Shown piece by piece: positions 11,698-23,360 of a stretch of 64,000 bases of DNA. The translations under genes were made by a program, and so were the position numbers. The notes beneath the pieces were generated by a model. The model was not told the origin of the DNA, ran no database searches, and saw only the letters and a list, made by a program, of their open reading frames with translations. The stretch lies in contig JBHGNT010000004.1 in assembly GCA_043228905.1 (NCBI GenBank), positions 3,038,001-3,102,000 on the forward strand. Reading direction: 5' to 3'. The DNA is from Azolla caroliniana (Eukaryota; Polypodiophyta). Each line of letters starts with the position of its first letter. Within the stretch, counting starts at the first letter, position 1.

Positions 11698-13596
11698 CTA
11701 TACTTCTCTTTCTTTAAGAATGCCAGCTGCAGCATATATATTTTCCATACAGATGTATGCAGACCCACAATTTTCATCCAACTCTATTGATTTCTCAAAC
11801 GCCCATCTACCGAGACTTACATTTACCCATTTTTGACAAGCACCAAGAATGGCCAAGAAGAGGCGAAGATTATCAGAAGTGAACTTGAGGTTGGCAAAAA
11901 ATTGTACTCTGTCAAAATATCCAGCTCGGCCAAATAAATCGATCATGCAAGCATAATGTTCTACTGATGGTAACAAATGATAAACCATACACATCTCGAC
12001 AAACAACTTTTCTCCCTCTTCTATTAAGCCCGAGTGACTACATGCATTCAGCAAGACCAAAAAGGTAACAGCGTCTGGCAAAATACCTTCAAGCCTCATT
12101 TTCTCGGTTAGCTCCATAACAACTTTAGCTTGACCAAATTGAGCGTATCCTGCCATTAATGCACTCCAAGACACAACATCCCGGAATGGAATCTCTACAA
12201 ATAGCTCTTGTGCCTTTTCGAGTGCCCCACACTTGGCATACATGTGAAGCAAGGTATTGGCGAGCCCAGGATATTTTTGAAATAACCCTAACTTACGAAT
12301 CTGTGCATCGATATCTTGGCCAATCTCGAGAGATCCTAGTGTACTGCAAGCTTTCAAAATGCAAATATACGAGACTTCACTAGGGGGCACTCCCTCATCC
12401 TCCATTTTCTGAAAACATTCTAGAGCCTCATTGGCTTGACCATTTTGGACATATCCATCTATGAGGATAGTCCATGACACAACATCCCTACCCTCAAGGT
12501 GGTCACATACCGCACGTGCCTTTTTGAGGGCACCCAACTTTGCATACATATCGATTAATGCATTACCCAACACAATACTTTTCTTTAATAGACCTCGCTG
12601 GCAGATCTCACCATGTATCTCTTCCCCCATCTCAAGAGACCCTATAAGAGCACAAGCTTTGAGGGTGCAAACATAGGTTACGTAATTCGGCATTATGCCC
12701 TCACGTTGCATATTTCGGAAGCACTCTAAGCCTTCATGCCCGAGTCCATGGCGAACATTTGCATCAATTAGTGCTGTCCAAGACACAACATCACGGACCC
12801 GAAGTTGCCTGAATGTTTCTTGAGCTTTTTCAATTGCACCACATTTGGCATACATGTCCACCAAAGCACTACCCAGCACCATATCGTTGTCCAGAAGTCC
12901 TTCCTTTCTTACCTGGAGATCGATTTTTCTGCCTATCTCGAGAGACCCCACGATGCCGCAAGCTTTCAAAACACAAGTATAAGTGATTGCATTGGGTATG
13001 ATTTCATGATATTCCATGTCCTGGAAGCATTTTAATGCATCGTGTGCATACCCAAGGCGGACATATCCAGCTATAAGGGCATTCCAGGAGACCAAATCTC
13101 GAACCTGAATTTGTTCAAGCACTAATCTTGCTTCTCTAAAGGCACCGCATTTGGCATATGCACTAAAAAGGGCACTTCCAACGTAATCATCCGCAATGAT
13201 GAGACTCCCCTGACTCTCCTTGCATAGAATTTCTGCATGTATCATTCTTGCTTTGCAAAGATCCTTCTCTTTACCACATAATTTGATCAGATCGAGTAGA
13301 GAATAACGACGTTGAAAGTGTGGATTTCTTGCCAAATCTAGCTCTTTTAGTCGGGCTCGAATCCAAGGCGGGTTATGGCGTCGATCCATCCATAGAATAT
13401 TCCTTGTTTTCTTGTGGATAAAATCAGGGGCTTTAGGGTTCCTCTGAGGAGAGAGAGAGATATAGATAGAGAAATGTCTGAGACTCTTTTTTCTTGGCGA
13501 GCATGAATTGAAGTGAGCGATTGGTTCATAATCAGGCTTACCTTTAGGTTTCTGTTGTCCCAGAATTGCGAAGGATCTCTGAAGAAGTCCTCCCAC
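11698..13596 (-). CDS. PLS-class pentatricopeptide repeat protein (632 aa)
   Basis: PPR proteins bind organellar RNA for editing, splicing or stabilisation in mitochondria or plastids. This intronless frame carries four successive PLS triplets, each with an RDVVSWTALI-like motif and a LGSALVDMYAKCGA-like motif, then an ending typical of the E-domain border (EHYACMIDLFGRAG, LAILGACQKW, ENIYAAAG). It stops right after KEREV, so E+ and DYW editing domains are absent. The first 60 residues are rich in R, K and S and could be an organelle targeting peptide. I used the first ATG; a later Met at about residue 70 (MDRRHNPP) is a possible alternative start. Closely related in sequence to the PPR gene at 16398, in divergent orientation. 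The RNA target and organelle are unknown. Confidence 0.9.
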   Translation of the reverse strand: MGGLLQRSFAILGQQKPKGKPDYEPIAHFNSCSPRKKSLRHFSIYISLSPQRNPKAPDFIHKKTRNILWMDRRHNPPWIRARLKELDLARNPHFQRRYSLLDLIKLCGKEKDLCKARMIHAEILCKESQGSLIIADDYVGSALFSAYAKCGAFREARLVLEQIQVRDLVSWNALIAGYVRLGYAHDALKCFQDMEYHEIIPNAITYTCVLKACGIVGSLEIGRKIDLQVRKEGLLDNDMVLGSALVDMYAKCGAIEKAQETFRQLRVRDVVSWTALIDANVRHGLGHEGLECFRNMQREGIMPNYVTYVCTLKACALIGSLEMGEEIHGEICQRGLLKKSIVLGNALIDMYAKLGALKKARAVCDHLEGRDVVSWTILIDGYVQNGQANEALECFQKMEDEGVPPSEVSYICILKACSTLGSLEIGQDIDAQIRKLGLFQKYPGLANTLLHMYAKCGALEKAQELFVEIPFRDVVSWSALMAGYAQFGQAKVVMELTEKMRLEGILPDAVTFLVLLNACSHSGLIEEGEKLFVEMCMVYHLLPSVEHYACMIDLFGRAGYFDRVQFFANLKFTSDNLRLFLAILGACQKWVNVSLGRWAFEKSIELDENCGSAYICMENIYAAAGILKEREV

Positions 13597-13732
13597 AGGA
13601 GCTTGGTGGCTATGGAAGACATGGTGGACAAGAAGGCAACTTCAGCGCACAGCTCTCTCTACATACAAATATATCTCTATGAAATATGCATGTAAAACAC
13701 AATCACTAATAACTATAGATATTAGAGACCGA

Positions 13733-13990
13733 GCTCAGGTAAGAGTCGGCAACGGGTCGGCTCAAACCTAAACCGAACCGTTAAACAAGTTCGGTTCGGT
13801 TTAGGCTTGGGGTTCCCAAAACTGTTTAGGCTTTACTTTGATTCACAAGGCTCAACCTGAACCAAACAGTTTTGGGCCAAACTGGTCAAGGCTTAATCGG
13901 TTTAGACAAACAAGTTAATCAATCGGTTTAGCCTTAATCGGAACCGGTTTCATTCAAGTTTAAAAACTTCCAAACCGATTAAGTCAATAG
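13733..13990. mobile_element. Possible remnant of a hAT-type MITE
   Basis: Begins with GTCGGCAACGGGTCGGC, similar to plant hAT terminal sequences, followed by repeated AACCG/CGGTTT blocks like those inside the intact MITE at 14930. No matching right-hand terminal repeat or target duplication is visible, so the element is truncated or decayed. Confidence 0.35.
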
Positions 13991-14929
13991 CGAGTTGTTT
14001 TCGATTCCCAATGACTTCCCAAAGCCAAAGTTGCCACAATAACTTCCTAGGCCACAAAAGTGTCAATGTTAAATCCTCATAATTTCCCAAACAAGGAAGT
14101 GTCAAGGTAAGATGTCAAATTCATAAGACGAGATAGACTATGGCTACTTGGGTAAGCCTCGCTGGCAAGGCAACATCACATGTTCATTCACAACCGGGTT
14201 GCAATCGCTAGTGATCGATCAACTCGTTAACAAGATATAACAAAAACCCGAAGACAACATCTCCCAAGAAAACCATACGATGATCGTTATATGTAAGCCT
14301 ATCTTGTAGGATATCATTTTGTTAACTCGATATGATGATAAGCCTAATAAGCCTAATCTCGAATGAGAAATTTTAACAATGCTTTCTCACACATGCAATA
14401 CCGTCACCTTGATGTACATCCATTCATTCAATTGATCAAGGCGATCCACAAATGGATTAATCACGCTAGTGTATTTAAATTACCCCCTCACCTAGAGTCA
14501 ACTCTAAGCAAACATGTGACTTCTTTCTATATGTCTCTCAAATGTTGAAGAGTTCTTGAATCTCCATAGAGCATAAAACCAAAATTTACTTAGCCACACA
14601 AAATAGGTTGCACATTGAGTGAGGGCCAGAAGACATATGTTAAAGTTTTAATATTATTCCCATTATATAAAACCTCAATAGCAACAAAAACTTGATGCTC
14701 ATTGCCATTGTGGATGCGTACACATTCCCAAATGTTGCAAAATATTGAGGAGAAGAAGAGAATGCAAGACACACATAGTCTTAGCAACTTAGAGACAAAA
14801 GGCACATGTGATCTTATTGTGCCCATATATGATGATATTAGAGAGGCTTTTCATGAATGCACCACATTTCAATAACTCCCACCATAGAAAACCTCTTCAC
14901 CTACAAAACTAGGTATCTTTTGTGGAGGG

Positions 14930-15442
14930 TAGCAATGGGCTTGGTTTCAGCTCAAACCAAACCGTTAAACCATGGTTTAACAGTTTATCAAATCCCAAAA
15001 ATTGAATGGTTTGGTTGGGTTCAGGTTATAAATAAATGGTTCGGTTTCAACTTGGTTTGTTTCCAACACTCAAGTTTTTTGGTTTATAGGTTTGACTTAG
15101 AGGTTTATGGGTTTTTGGTGAACTTTTTTTCTCCCCCTTAATGAATTATGAATTTAATGGTTTAATTAATGTTTTTTTTATTGATTTAATAAATGAAACT
15201 TAAATATTTATTTAATTTAATGTATTTTTGTTTATTTAGTTTTTTAATTAATTTGAGTTAAGTGGTTAGGTTTAAATTTTTTATTAAATGGTTCGGTTTG
15301 GTTTCAACTTTTCCCTAAATGGTTTGGTTTAAATCACTTGAGATTTCCTAAACGGTTTGGTTTGGTTTTTGTTTTATATAAATGGTTCAGTTTGGTTTCA
15401 AGGCAAAGAAACTAAACCGAAACTGAGCCGGGCCCATTGCTA
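14930..15442. mobile_element. hAT-type MITE, 513 bp, with 8-bp target duplication
   Basis: The left end TAGCAATGGGC is mirrored by the right end GCCCATTGCTA, an 11-bp perfect terminal inverted repeat. Both ends are flanked by GTGGAGGG (14922-14929 and 15443-15450), the 8-bp target duplication expected for hAT superfamily transposition. The interior has no transposase; it is AT-rich with many GGTTCGGTTTGGTTT-like blocks on both strands, so it must have been mobilised in trans. Confidence 0.9.
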
Positions 15443-15450
15443 GTGGAGGG

Positions 15451-16397
15451 TTGCCAAAACTCCAAGCATAGCTTGATCTCGTACACTTTGTTACAAGTAG
15501 TTGGTACACTTAAAAAAAATTTGATATCCAATTTAGTGTGGTTCCTACCCTGCTTTTACCATTAGTTTTGGAGAGAGGATATTGGAAATTCTTCGGTGGT
15601 TTCGTGGTTTAGTTTGGTTTGCAATGGACGATCATGCATAATCATCATCATCATTTCTCTCCACCTTTATCTAGAACTCTCACCTTTGAACTTATACCTA
15701 CCTCTTGTTCACAGCACACAAGGTTGAAATTTGGTAGAAATTACAATGTTTTCCTTTCCTGTTGTTTATATACGTTCAAAAAGACTTGGGAAAAATATCA
15801 TCGAGTTTTTCTTTGATTCCATCCGAGTGCCGAGTGCCCCCAAGTTTTTGTTATTGATGCGAATGCCATCAGTCAGAAAGAGAGAGAGAGAGAGAGAGAG
15901 GGTGTGAAACAAACACAGATTTGCTCTAATCGCAAATCAATGAGAGCTCTTTCAATGGCTGATCGAGGGCATCGACGGAGATATGGAAAAGATCAGGGGC
16001 ACAGCAGGGAAATAAAGAAAACGTCATGGAATTGCTCTTCTCATCAGAAGCATACATACTCTGTTTTGGGCTAACAGGATATGCTCTGTAATGTGAAATG
16101 TGAATGAAGAAAGAGGTAAAGATAGACGTAGAGGTGGAGTAGTGTCTTACTGTCTTGGTTTACTTCAGAGCAGCAGAAACAGCCAAGGTAACAAAAGCAT
16201 CACCCATCATATGGGTACTACTGCTTGGAGCTGGTAATCCTTTCTGTGTTAAGGAGTTCCATGGATTGTTTCATACATATATCACATCCCCGTGGAAGAT
16301 CCCAAAGCTCTGTGATTTCAAGCTAAGAAACTTATGGAGAAAATGTATAGTTTCAGGATCGTCACTTTTATGAATCTTTCAAAAAGTAGAGGATAAT
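15451..16397. other. Upstream region of the second PPR gene
   Basis: Contains a (GA)n tract at about 15882-15901 and no recognisable coding exon. It is probably the promoter and leader of the PPR gene at 16398. No TATA box or element could be assigned with confidence. Confidence 0.4.
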
Positions 16398-18983
16398 ATG
16401 GAGCCAAGTAACATGGATTTGATCCAAGGACAGAGTCACCTGTCCTTGATTACATCAAAAGGGGCTGAAAATAGTGTCCACGAGCATTCCAAACTACAAA
16501 ATCGAGATCGGGCTTCCATTCTGAGGTTGTTGAAATCAGAGAATGATCTTTGCAAGGTTAGAGAGATGCATGCTTATATCCTCAGGCAGAAGATGATTCC
16601 TAAGGATGTATATATTGCCACTGCCTTACTCAGTAAGTATGCCAAATGTGGTGCATTGAAAGAGTCTCGACAAATATTCGAGCAGCTCCTCGTACGAGAT
16701 GTTGTATCTTGGACAGCATTAATAGATGGATATGCCAAGCATCAGCTTTTTGATGAATCCTTGAATTGCTTTAGGAAGATGCAGGAAGAGGGAGTATCAC
16801 CAGATGCAACAACGTATACTTGCATTCTGAAAGCTTGTGGTGCTTTAGGTTCTCTTGACATTGGAGAAGTTATCGATATTGAGGTTAGGAAACGAGGCTT
16901 ACTGATGAAGCATTTTAAGCTTGGTAGTGCGTTGGTAGATATGTATGCAAAGTGTGGTGCACTTGAAAAAGCACAAGAGGTATTTGAACAACTTCCAGCA
17001 CGGGATAATGTATCTTGGACTGTACTGATATCTGGATATGTTCAGCACGCACGCTATGTGGAGGCTTTGAACTGCTTTAGGCAGATGCAGGATGAAGGAG
17101 TCTACCCAGATGCAACAACTTATACTTGTGTTTTGAAAGCTTGTGCTGCCACTGGGTCTCTTGAGGTTGGAGAAAATATAGTTTCTAAGGTTAGAAAAGA
17201 AGGTCTATGGAAGCATGATACTATCCTTGGGAGTGCATTAGTTGACATGTATGCTAAGTGTGGTGCCCTCCAGAAAGCACGAGAAGTATTCGATCAGCTT
17301 CCGATGCGTAACATCGCGGCCTGGAGTGCATTGATGGCAGGCTATGTAAAATATAGCCTTGGCGGGGAAGTCTTGAAATGCTTTATGGAGATGAAGAGCC
17401 AGGGAGTTTCTGGAAATGCCACAATGTATACTTCGATTTTGAAAGCATGTGGTTTAGTAGGATCTCTTGATATTGGGGAAGACATACATTTAGAGGTTAG
17501 AAAGCAAGGCTTATTGAGGAAGAACATTGTGCTTGGCAGTAGCTTGATCGACATGTATTTCAAATGTGGTGCTCTTGGAAAGGCACATGAAGTATTTGAA
17601 CAGCTTCCAGTGCGAGATGTTGTGTCTTGCACGGCTATGATTTCTGGATATGTCTACCATGGGCTCAACCAAGAAGCCATAAATTTCTTCCAACAGATGG
17701 AAGCAGAGGGAGTCAATCCAGATGCAATGACTTATACTTGCATTTTGAAAGCTTGTGCTAATATAGGATCTCTTGAAATTGGGGACGACATAGTTTCCAA
17801 TATCAGAAAGAAAGGGTTGCTCATAAACAATATTGTCCTTGGCAGTACTATAGTTGATATGTATGCAAAGTGTGGCTCACTCCAAAAAGCACAAGAAGTA
17901 TTTCAGGAGCTTCCAATGCAGGATGTCGTGTCCTGGACTGCTCTGATGACTGGGTATGCCCAGTGTGGCCTCATTGATGAAGCCTTAAATTGCTTTAGGC
18001 AGATGCAGGATCAGGGGGTTTTTCCAAATGCAGTAACTTATATTTGCATTTTAAAAGCATGCAGATCGCTTAAAATTGTGGAAGCGATAGATGAGGCTGT
18101 CCAAATGCAAGGGTTATTAAGAACAGATGTTTCACTTGGAAATACATTAATCGACGTGTATGCCAAGTGGGGAGCTCTTGAAAAAGCACGAGAAGTATTT
18201 GAGCACATTCCAGTGAGGGATGTTGTGTCATGGACTACATTAATGTCTGCATATGCCAACCATGGCCTTGGTGAGGAAACCTTGAATTGCTTCAGACAAA
18301 TGCAGGATGAACAGGTCCGCCCAAATAAAGTAACTTACATTTGTATTTTGAAAGCTTGTGGCATTGTAGGATCTCTCATGATCGGAGAAGCAATAGATGC
18401 AGAAGCCCGAAGGGAGGGGTTATCAGACAAAGACATTCTGCTTGGCAATGCATTAGTTGTTATGTATGCTAAGTGTGGTGTGATTAGAAAAGCACAAGAA
18501 GTATTCGAACAGCTTGCAGTGCGAGATGTTGTATCATGGAGTGCACTGATGGAAGGGTATGCACAATTAGGTCAGGCAAATGTAGTCTTTACCCTGCTCA
18601 GAAAAATGAGGACAGAAGGTCTTGTGCCAGATCTGGTCACCTTTCTTGTTTTGCTTACCACTTGTTGTCATGCTGGTCTACTCAATGAGGGAGAACAGGT
18701 GTTTAGTGAGATGTGTGTGGTTTATTCTGTAACTCCGACGAAAGAGCACTACACGTGTATGATTGATCTATTTGGTCGCACGGGACAGTTTGATCAGGCC
18801 AAAGGTTTGCTTGACAAGGCGGCCCATTCTGACTATCTTCCACTATTGTTGGCTATATTGGGTGCTTGCCAGAAATGGATAAATGTGGATGTTGGAAAGT
18901 GGGTCTTTGAGCAATTACTACAATTGGATGTAAATTATGCTGCTGCATATGTTGGGATGGAAAATATATATGCTAGCAGCTAG
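16398..18983 (+). CDS. PLS-class pentatricopeptide repeat protein (861 aa)
   Basis: Intronless frame with seven successive PLS triplets of about 101 residues, each with a VRDVVSWTALIDGY-like helix, a TYTCILKACG-like motif and a VDMYAKCGALEKAQEVFE-like motif. The C-terminal part has the E-domain border (EHYTCMIDLFGRTG, LAILGACQKW, ENIYASS) and then ends at TAG 18981. An in-frame TGA at 16371 supports the ATG at 16398. Such proteins bind organellar RNA one base per repeat; without a DYW domain the protein would need a partner for editing. The N-terminus does not look like a clear transit peptide. Repeats are unusually alike, suggesting recent expansion by duplication. The downstream 51 codons look like a lost E/E+ tail (separate entry). 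Confidence 0.9.
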   Translation: MEPSNMDLIQGQSHLSLITSKGAENSVHEHSKLQNRDRASILRLLKSENDLCKVREMHAYILRQKMIPKDVYIATALLSKYAKCGALKESRQIFEQLLVRDVVSWTALIDGYAKHQLFDESLNCFRKMQEEGVSPDATTYTCILKACGALGSLDIGEVIDIEVRKRGLLMKHFKLGSALVDMYAKCGALEKAQEVFEQLPARDNVSWTVLISGYVQHARYVEALNCFRQMQDEGVYPDATTYTCVLKACAATGSLEVGENIVSKVRKEGLWKHDTILGSALVDMYAKCGALQKAREVFDQLPMRNIAAWSALMAGYVKYSLGGEVLKCFMEMKSQGVSGNATMYTSILKACGLVGSLDIGEDIHLEVRKQGLLRKNIVLGSSLIDMYFKCGALGKAHEVFEQLPVRDVVSCTAMISGYVYHGLNQEAINFFQQMEAEGVNPDAMTYTCILKACANIGSLEIGDDIVSNIRKKGLLINNIVLGSTIVDMYAKCGSLQKAQEVFQELPMQDVVSWTALMTGYAQCGLIDEALNCFRQMQDQGVFPNAVTYICILKACRSLKIVEAIDEAVQMQGLLRTDVSLGNTLIDVYAKWGALEKAREVFEHIPVRDVVSWTTLMSAYANHGLGEETLNCFRQMQDEQVRPNKVTYICILKACGIVGSLMIGEAIDAEARREGLSDKDILLGNALVVMYAKCGVIRKAQEVFEQLAVRDVVSWSALMEGYAQLGQANVVFTLLRKMRTEGLVPDLVTFLVLLTTCCHAGLLNEGEQVFSEMCVVYSVTPTKEHYTCMIDLFGRTGQFDQAKGLLDKAAHSDYLPLLLAILGACQKWINVDVGKWVFEQLLQLDVNYAAAYVGMENIYASS

Positions 18984-19136
18984 TATGCAAACAGATCCAA
19001 TTTGTTAGAACTGAACCTTGCAGAAAGAAATATGAACCACAGAAAATGTCAGAGTGATAATGCAGGCTGGATTAATATTGGTAAGAACATGCATTTATTT
19101 CTCAAAGCACATGGAGCTAGAGCATGTTACATTTGA
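18984..19136 (+). pseudogene. In-frame remnant of a PPR E/E+ tail after the stop codon
   Basis: After the TAG at 18981-18983 the same frame stays open for 50 codons to TGA 19134-19136. It includes AGWINIGKNMHLFL, which resembles the E+ motif GCSWIxxxNKVHxF of PPR editing factors. The simplest reading is that a premature stop removed the tail; a read-through or alternative splice product cannot be excluded from sequence alone. Confidence 0.6.
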
Positions 19137-19724
19137 AGGTAGTTGCATATACATAAACTATCAGGAGCTGCTTAAGATGAAAAGGATCATGTGTTTTATA
19201 GCAATAATATGATTTAACGGGCAGCATTGTAGAGCGAAATTATTGTCTATGTCTGTTACCGACATTTCCAATGTTCTTTTATCATGTTGCTATATTAAGA
19301 TTACAGGGCACTGCAGGATTGTAGTAAAAGATGCAAAACTGTAATCATAATTGAGGATTAACTACAGTTTCTGAGAGTTACAGTTATTACGGATGTTTCA
19401 AGCTAAAGGTTTGAGCTCATGTACTTACCCAGTTTCATCTAAAATACTTCAACTGTTGATGGCCTGGTGGCTTGGTTAACAAACAGAAGCTATACACAAA
19501 TTACTGGAAAACTATGCAATGTCACACCTTAGGCTGGAAAAGATTGGCTGGAGCTGAAATTCAATGGTTTTGATGTGATAATAAATTCTTGGCTGATTTA
19601 TAATGTTTCCATCTCATTGACATCCTACACATATTGCAGATCTTACATCCTATTTTACAAATACGTACTCACTTGTAGACATACCCTCTTTCCCATTCTC
19701 AATTTACATTGGTCTCATCACATT

Positions 19725-20178
19725 CACACCAAGTTACAATCCTGAGCTCTCAATCCCAGCCACTTCGGCTTTATCACCTGGTCTCATTCTCTGTGTAATA
19801 AATGTGGGTCCTAAATATTCACAACAATTATAGTGGCTTAACCATTTTCCTCTTTTGCACATCCACTAAGTCAACTTTTGAATGTTTGACCCAATGTTGC
19901 ATAAATAATAGTGACACCTTGCATATTAAAACTAATGATGAACCAAACTTAACACAATCACCTTTTACACCAAGTTGCAATCTTGAGCTGCTGGTTCCAG
20001 CCACTTTGATCTCATCCTCCATATAGCATTGGACCAAAATAATCACAACTAATAGTGCCATTTGCTCTTTTAAACATAAAGTAAAGTGAAAATTTTAAAT
20101 GTTTCATCTAAAGTTGCTTAAAATAATAGTAAACATTGCTCAATAAAATGAATGAGGAACCAAACTTAACACAAACAT
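19725..20178. repeat. Diverged tandem duplication, unit about 220-240 bp
   Basis: Both units contain ACACCAAGTT(A/G)CAATC, a CAGCCACTT block, TCACAAC, an AATAATAGT block and AACCAAACTTAACACAA, in the same order. The copies differ much more than those of the neighbouring duplication, so they are older. Confidence 0.65.
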
Positions 20179-20192
20179 CTTCCAAAGTCAAG

Positions 20193-20504
20193 AAGTCTCA
20201 TAGATTTCAGTTATCTATACAACGGCATTTCTCCCTTTGCCCCACCAAGCCTGGGTTTTTCCAAAGAAGGTACCGCTTATGAGTAACTAGTCATGTAGGT
20301 TTCTTCAAAATAAATTTGTTATAGTATCCGTAGAACAATTTAACATATTAAAGTCTCATAGATTTCAGTTATCTATACAACGGCATTTCTCCCTTTGCCC
20401 CAAGCCTGGGTTTTTCCAAAGAAGGTACCACTTATGAGTAACTAGTCATGTAGGTTTCTTCAAAATAAATTTGTTATAGCATGTGTAGAACAATTTAACA
20501 TATT
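20193..20504. repeat. Recent tandem duplication (20193-20350 / 20351-20504)
   Basis: Two copies of about 156 bp start AAGTCTCATAGATTTCAG and end CAATTTAACATATT. They differ by a 4-bp gap (CCCCACCAAGCC versus CCCCAAGCC region) and a few substitutions, so the duplication is young. Confidence 0.85.
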
Positions 20505-21156
20505 GTTATCCTTGATCATGATAAGTACATTTTATATTGTGGCTTACAGACAAATGAAGGGTGTGCCGTTGTGAATCATGGATTATCAATGGAAATTTAA
20601 ATAACCTTTACTCATGGTCTTGATGAAAATCCCTTCGCATTCATCGAAACATTTGTGCAAATTAATCACCATTCTTTGATCATAGGTACAATACTGAGAA
20701 AGAACTTCCATCACTATACTGAGGAAGGACTGCAATGCAACTGAAGTGACAGTTTGAAGTCAGAAAGTTCTACTTTTCTATATCTTTAATTTAAATAACC
20801 CTCTTTTATTTTGTTTACCCCTCTACCCTTTTGGGGTTGGTGGTACACTTCATTCTTTTAAGTGAGAAAACCCTATGAATGGCAGAATGATAAGGCAACC
20901 TTCTACCTCAGCATAGATCCCGAAATTACAGGTTGGATATATTCTGAGTTCTGTTTCTAGCACTTTTTATTTATTTGATGCAATCAATGAATGAATCAGA
21001 GAAATGTGTATGTACAGAATCACACATCATATCATGTGAAAATGTCGTAAATTTCCATAAGATGACAAAACCAGGGGGATACATGTCTTTAGATAGATCA
21101 AGATCATGTGATAATACAAAACATGCATAAATATTGTATACAGTTTGCAAAACCTC

Positions 21157-23360
21157 CTACTCTTCATAGCTCCTATTTCCTTTCTTCATAAGTTTAGCTA
21201 TAATCTCTTTCCTGTCAATAAATCGGGTGAGGACCTCCTCGCTTGGCAAAATGCAAGACTCGGCTCGACCAAACCATTTGTATCGTCTCTTAGCAACATA
21301 ATCATATATAAAATCTCGCAATGGAGCCGGTATAAACAAAAAGATACCTAGTAACGGGTAAGGAAAAGGCAAGTATAAAGCAATTCGAAGTGCAGCTGTA
21401 CAGAAGCACGGACATTATTAGTATTTAGTGTTGACAATACATATATAAGAAACACATACCCTCATTCTATACAAGGCAATAAGTTTCTTACCTGTAGAAG
21501 CTTGTGAGAATTGTCCAGGTCCCTCTACAAAAAGGAAACGATCCAATACATCTTCACGTGTTAAGCCGCATACAAGCAGATATGGTTCAGCTGCTTCAGA
21601 CTGGACAGCACAAAAGCTAATATGTTTCTGTGTATCAGCTCTGATTACAAATCTCACTCCTACATCCACAACCAGAAAATGAATAAGTAAAATTGATGCA
21701 TTTTCTCAAATTTAAATATTTGTATGATAGCATAGTAAGAGTATACATTACAAAAGAATGTTTGTTTTTATGGCGCTTTTGGGTTTATATGTCTGTATTC
21801 AGAAAACCTTTTTTCATGACACGTTCAAACAACTCTGTAGAAATTTAACATTTTTGTGACACATATTAACTCCATAGAAATTGAACAATTTTATAGGATA
21901 CAACCAAGGCCAAGGTCCTGGTGTTTTATCTAAATTCTTCCACATATACATCACCCCAGCAACATTGTAGCTCTGCAAACTCTGTGCATAATCTTAATGA
22001 TAAAGACATAGAAAAATATGTTATGGTTATAGACATAACATTTGTATATACCTCCATTGCAAAGTCGACAAACTCCATCATAAAGCACAACTTGAGGTTT
22101 CAAAAATAGGTTTGACGATTGTCCAATTCCGCCAGAAACAGTAGCATCCGTTTTATTAAGTATGCATTCAACTGCATTGACTTTACGGGAGCTTGCACTC
22201 TCAGTATAATATTGACCTTGACCGAATCTAGATCTGAGCCATGGATCATATTCTAGAAATGACAGATAGATCAATTAAAGAACATCCACCCTTATATACT
22301 GAGAAAATATCACTTGCTTCGTTCTGAAAATGATAGTTTAATAAAACATTGTGTTCAGGGCAGCAAGTAATCAAAATTGTTTGTAATCGGCAATCAATAC
22401 TGAAGCTTGAAATCACAAATTGTACTGGTGAAGCCAAGAAATTGCTAACTTAATCAAGCTTGGATATGATTTAAAGCGAACTCTCTTTCTTGCTTCCAAA
22501 GGGTGTCTAATCCTACCTGTGAATAATGTCACCTTTCTTTAAATAATATAAAGAAGCAAGTGTTAAAAATTGTATAATTGATATTGAAGCCTGACACTGT
22601 AATGATGAAACAGATAAATTGCTAGTTTAGTGATTGAATGACTAGATGCCATATTTTTTTATTTTTTGACATAAATGCCCTAGGTAAACACCATCCCTGA
22701 GCAATTTTCGGCCAATTCATCCTCTTCTTCTCAATTATATGTGCTAGTGTCAATTATGGAGTCCTTTTATATGTGCTATTGAGCATATATGTGATCAATG
22801 CAACCCATCTTTCCTCTCTTTCAGGAGATGACCAGGGTTACTTGAGGTAAAGATGAAACACTCAGGAATATTCCAGATATATATATATATAGGTCTTGTA
22901 CGCCTCCACATTTTTTATTAGCCAAGCATTCAAGGTATCAGATTCCAATTTACTGTCCATTCGGATGCAAAAACAGCTTATAAGTCTAAAAAAGCAACAA
23001 CATCAATCAGTACACATAAATAAATAAAAAATTTAAAACGATTTTCATGTGCATGATACATCATACATACGTTGCAAATGATGGATATGCATGTACGTGC
23101 GTGTTTTCATTTCAGGCAGGTTCGTAACAAGAAGAAACAAAGAAAAGCAACCTCTCTCTCTCTCTCTCTCTGATACTATTACAACTAGAGAAGAGTAATC
23201 TAAAGATCCTCTCTCTCACACACACAGGCTTACTTGATGAGGAGAAACGTGGAGGATCAGAGACAGTAGCGGTAGAAGGAGAAGCATTAATCCTGCGAAT
23301 GGAGCACATCTTGGGTCCGATCCTCGACCACATTGCTGCACACCATGGCCACGATCTCAT
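21157..23360 (-). CDS. DCC-family (DUF393) thiol-disulfide oxidoreductase-like protein
   Basis: Four exons on the minus strand: 23234-23360, 22052-22252, 21492-21659, 21157-21395; phases 1/1/1 join to a 244-residue protein. Exon 2 ends with YDGVCRLC, the DxxCxxC redox signature that names the family, followed by exon 3 (VRFVIRADT, RFLFVEGPGQ) and a C-terminal FPLL-like block plus YDYVAKRRYKWFGRAE, typical of plant DUF393 members. The N-terminal 45 residues are rich in R, S, P and W and low in acidic residues, suggesting mitochondrial or plastid import. The start follows an in-frame TGA. The family is predicted to be a thioredoxin-fold oxidoreductase; its substrate is not known to me. Intron 1 is 981 bp and has a CT tract. 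Confidence 0.88.

Larger units (their letters stand above)
19137..21156. other. Intergenic region with two tandem duplications
   Basis: AT-rich region between the PPR gene and the 3' end of the DCC-protein gene. It holds the duplications at 19725-20178 and 20193-20504; the remainder shows no gene. Confidence 0.5.

Noticed and set aside
14857-15141. 94-residue plus-strand frame
   Set aside because: It crosses the left end of the hAT MITE and encodes only its low-complexity interior.
23153-23171. CRISPR-like or satellite array at CT tracts
   Set aside because: Simple dinucleotide microsatellites with no spacer structure; nothing in the window resembles CRISPR.
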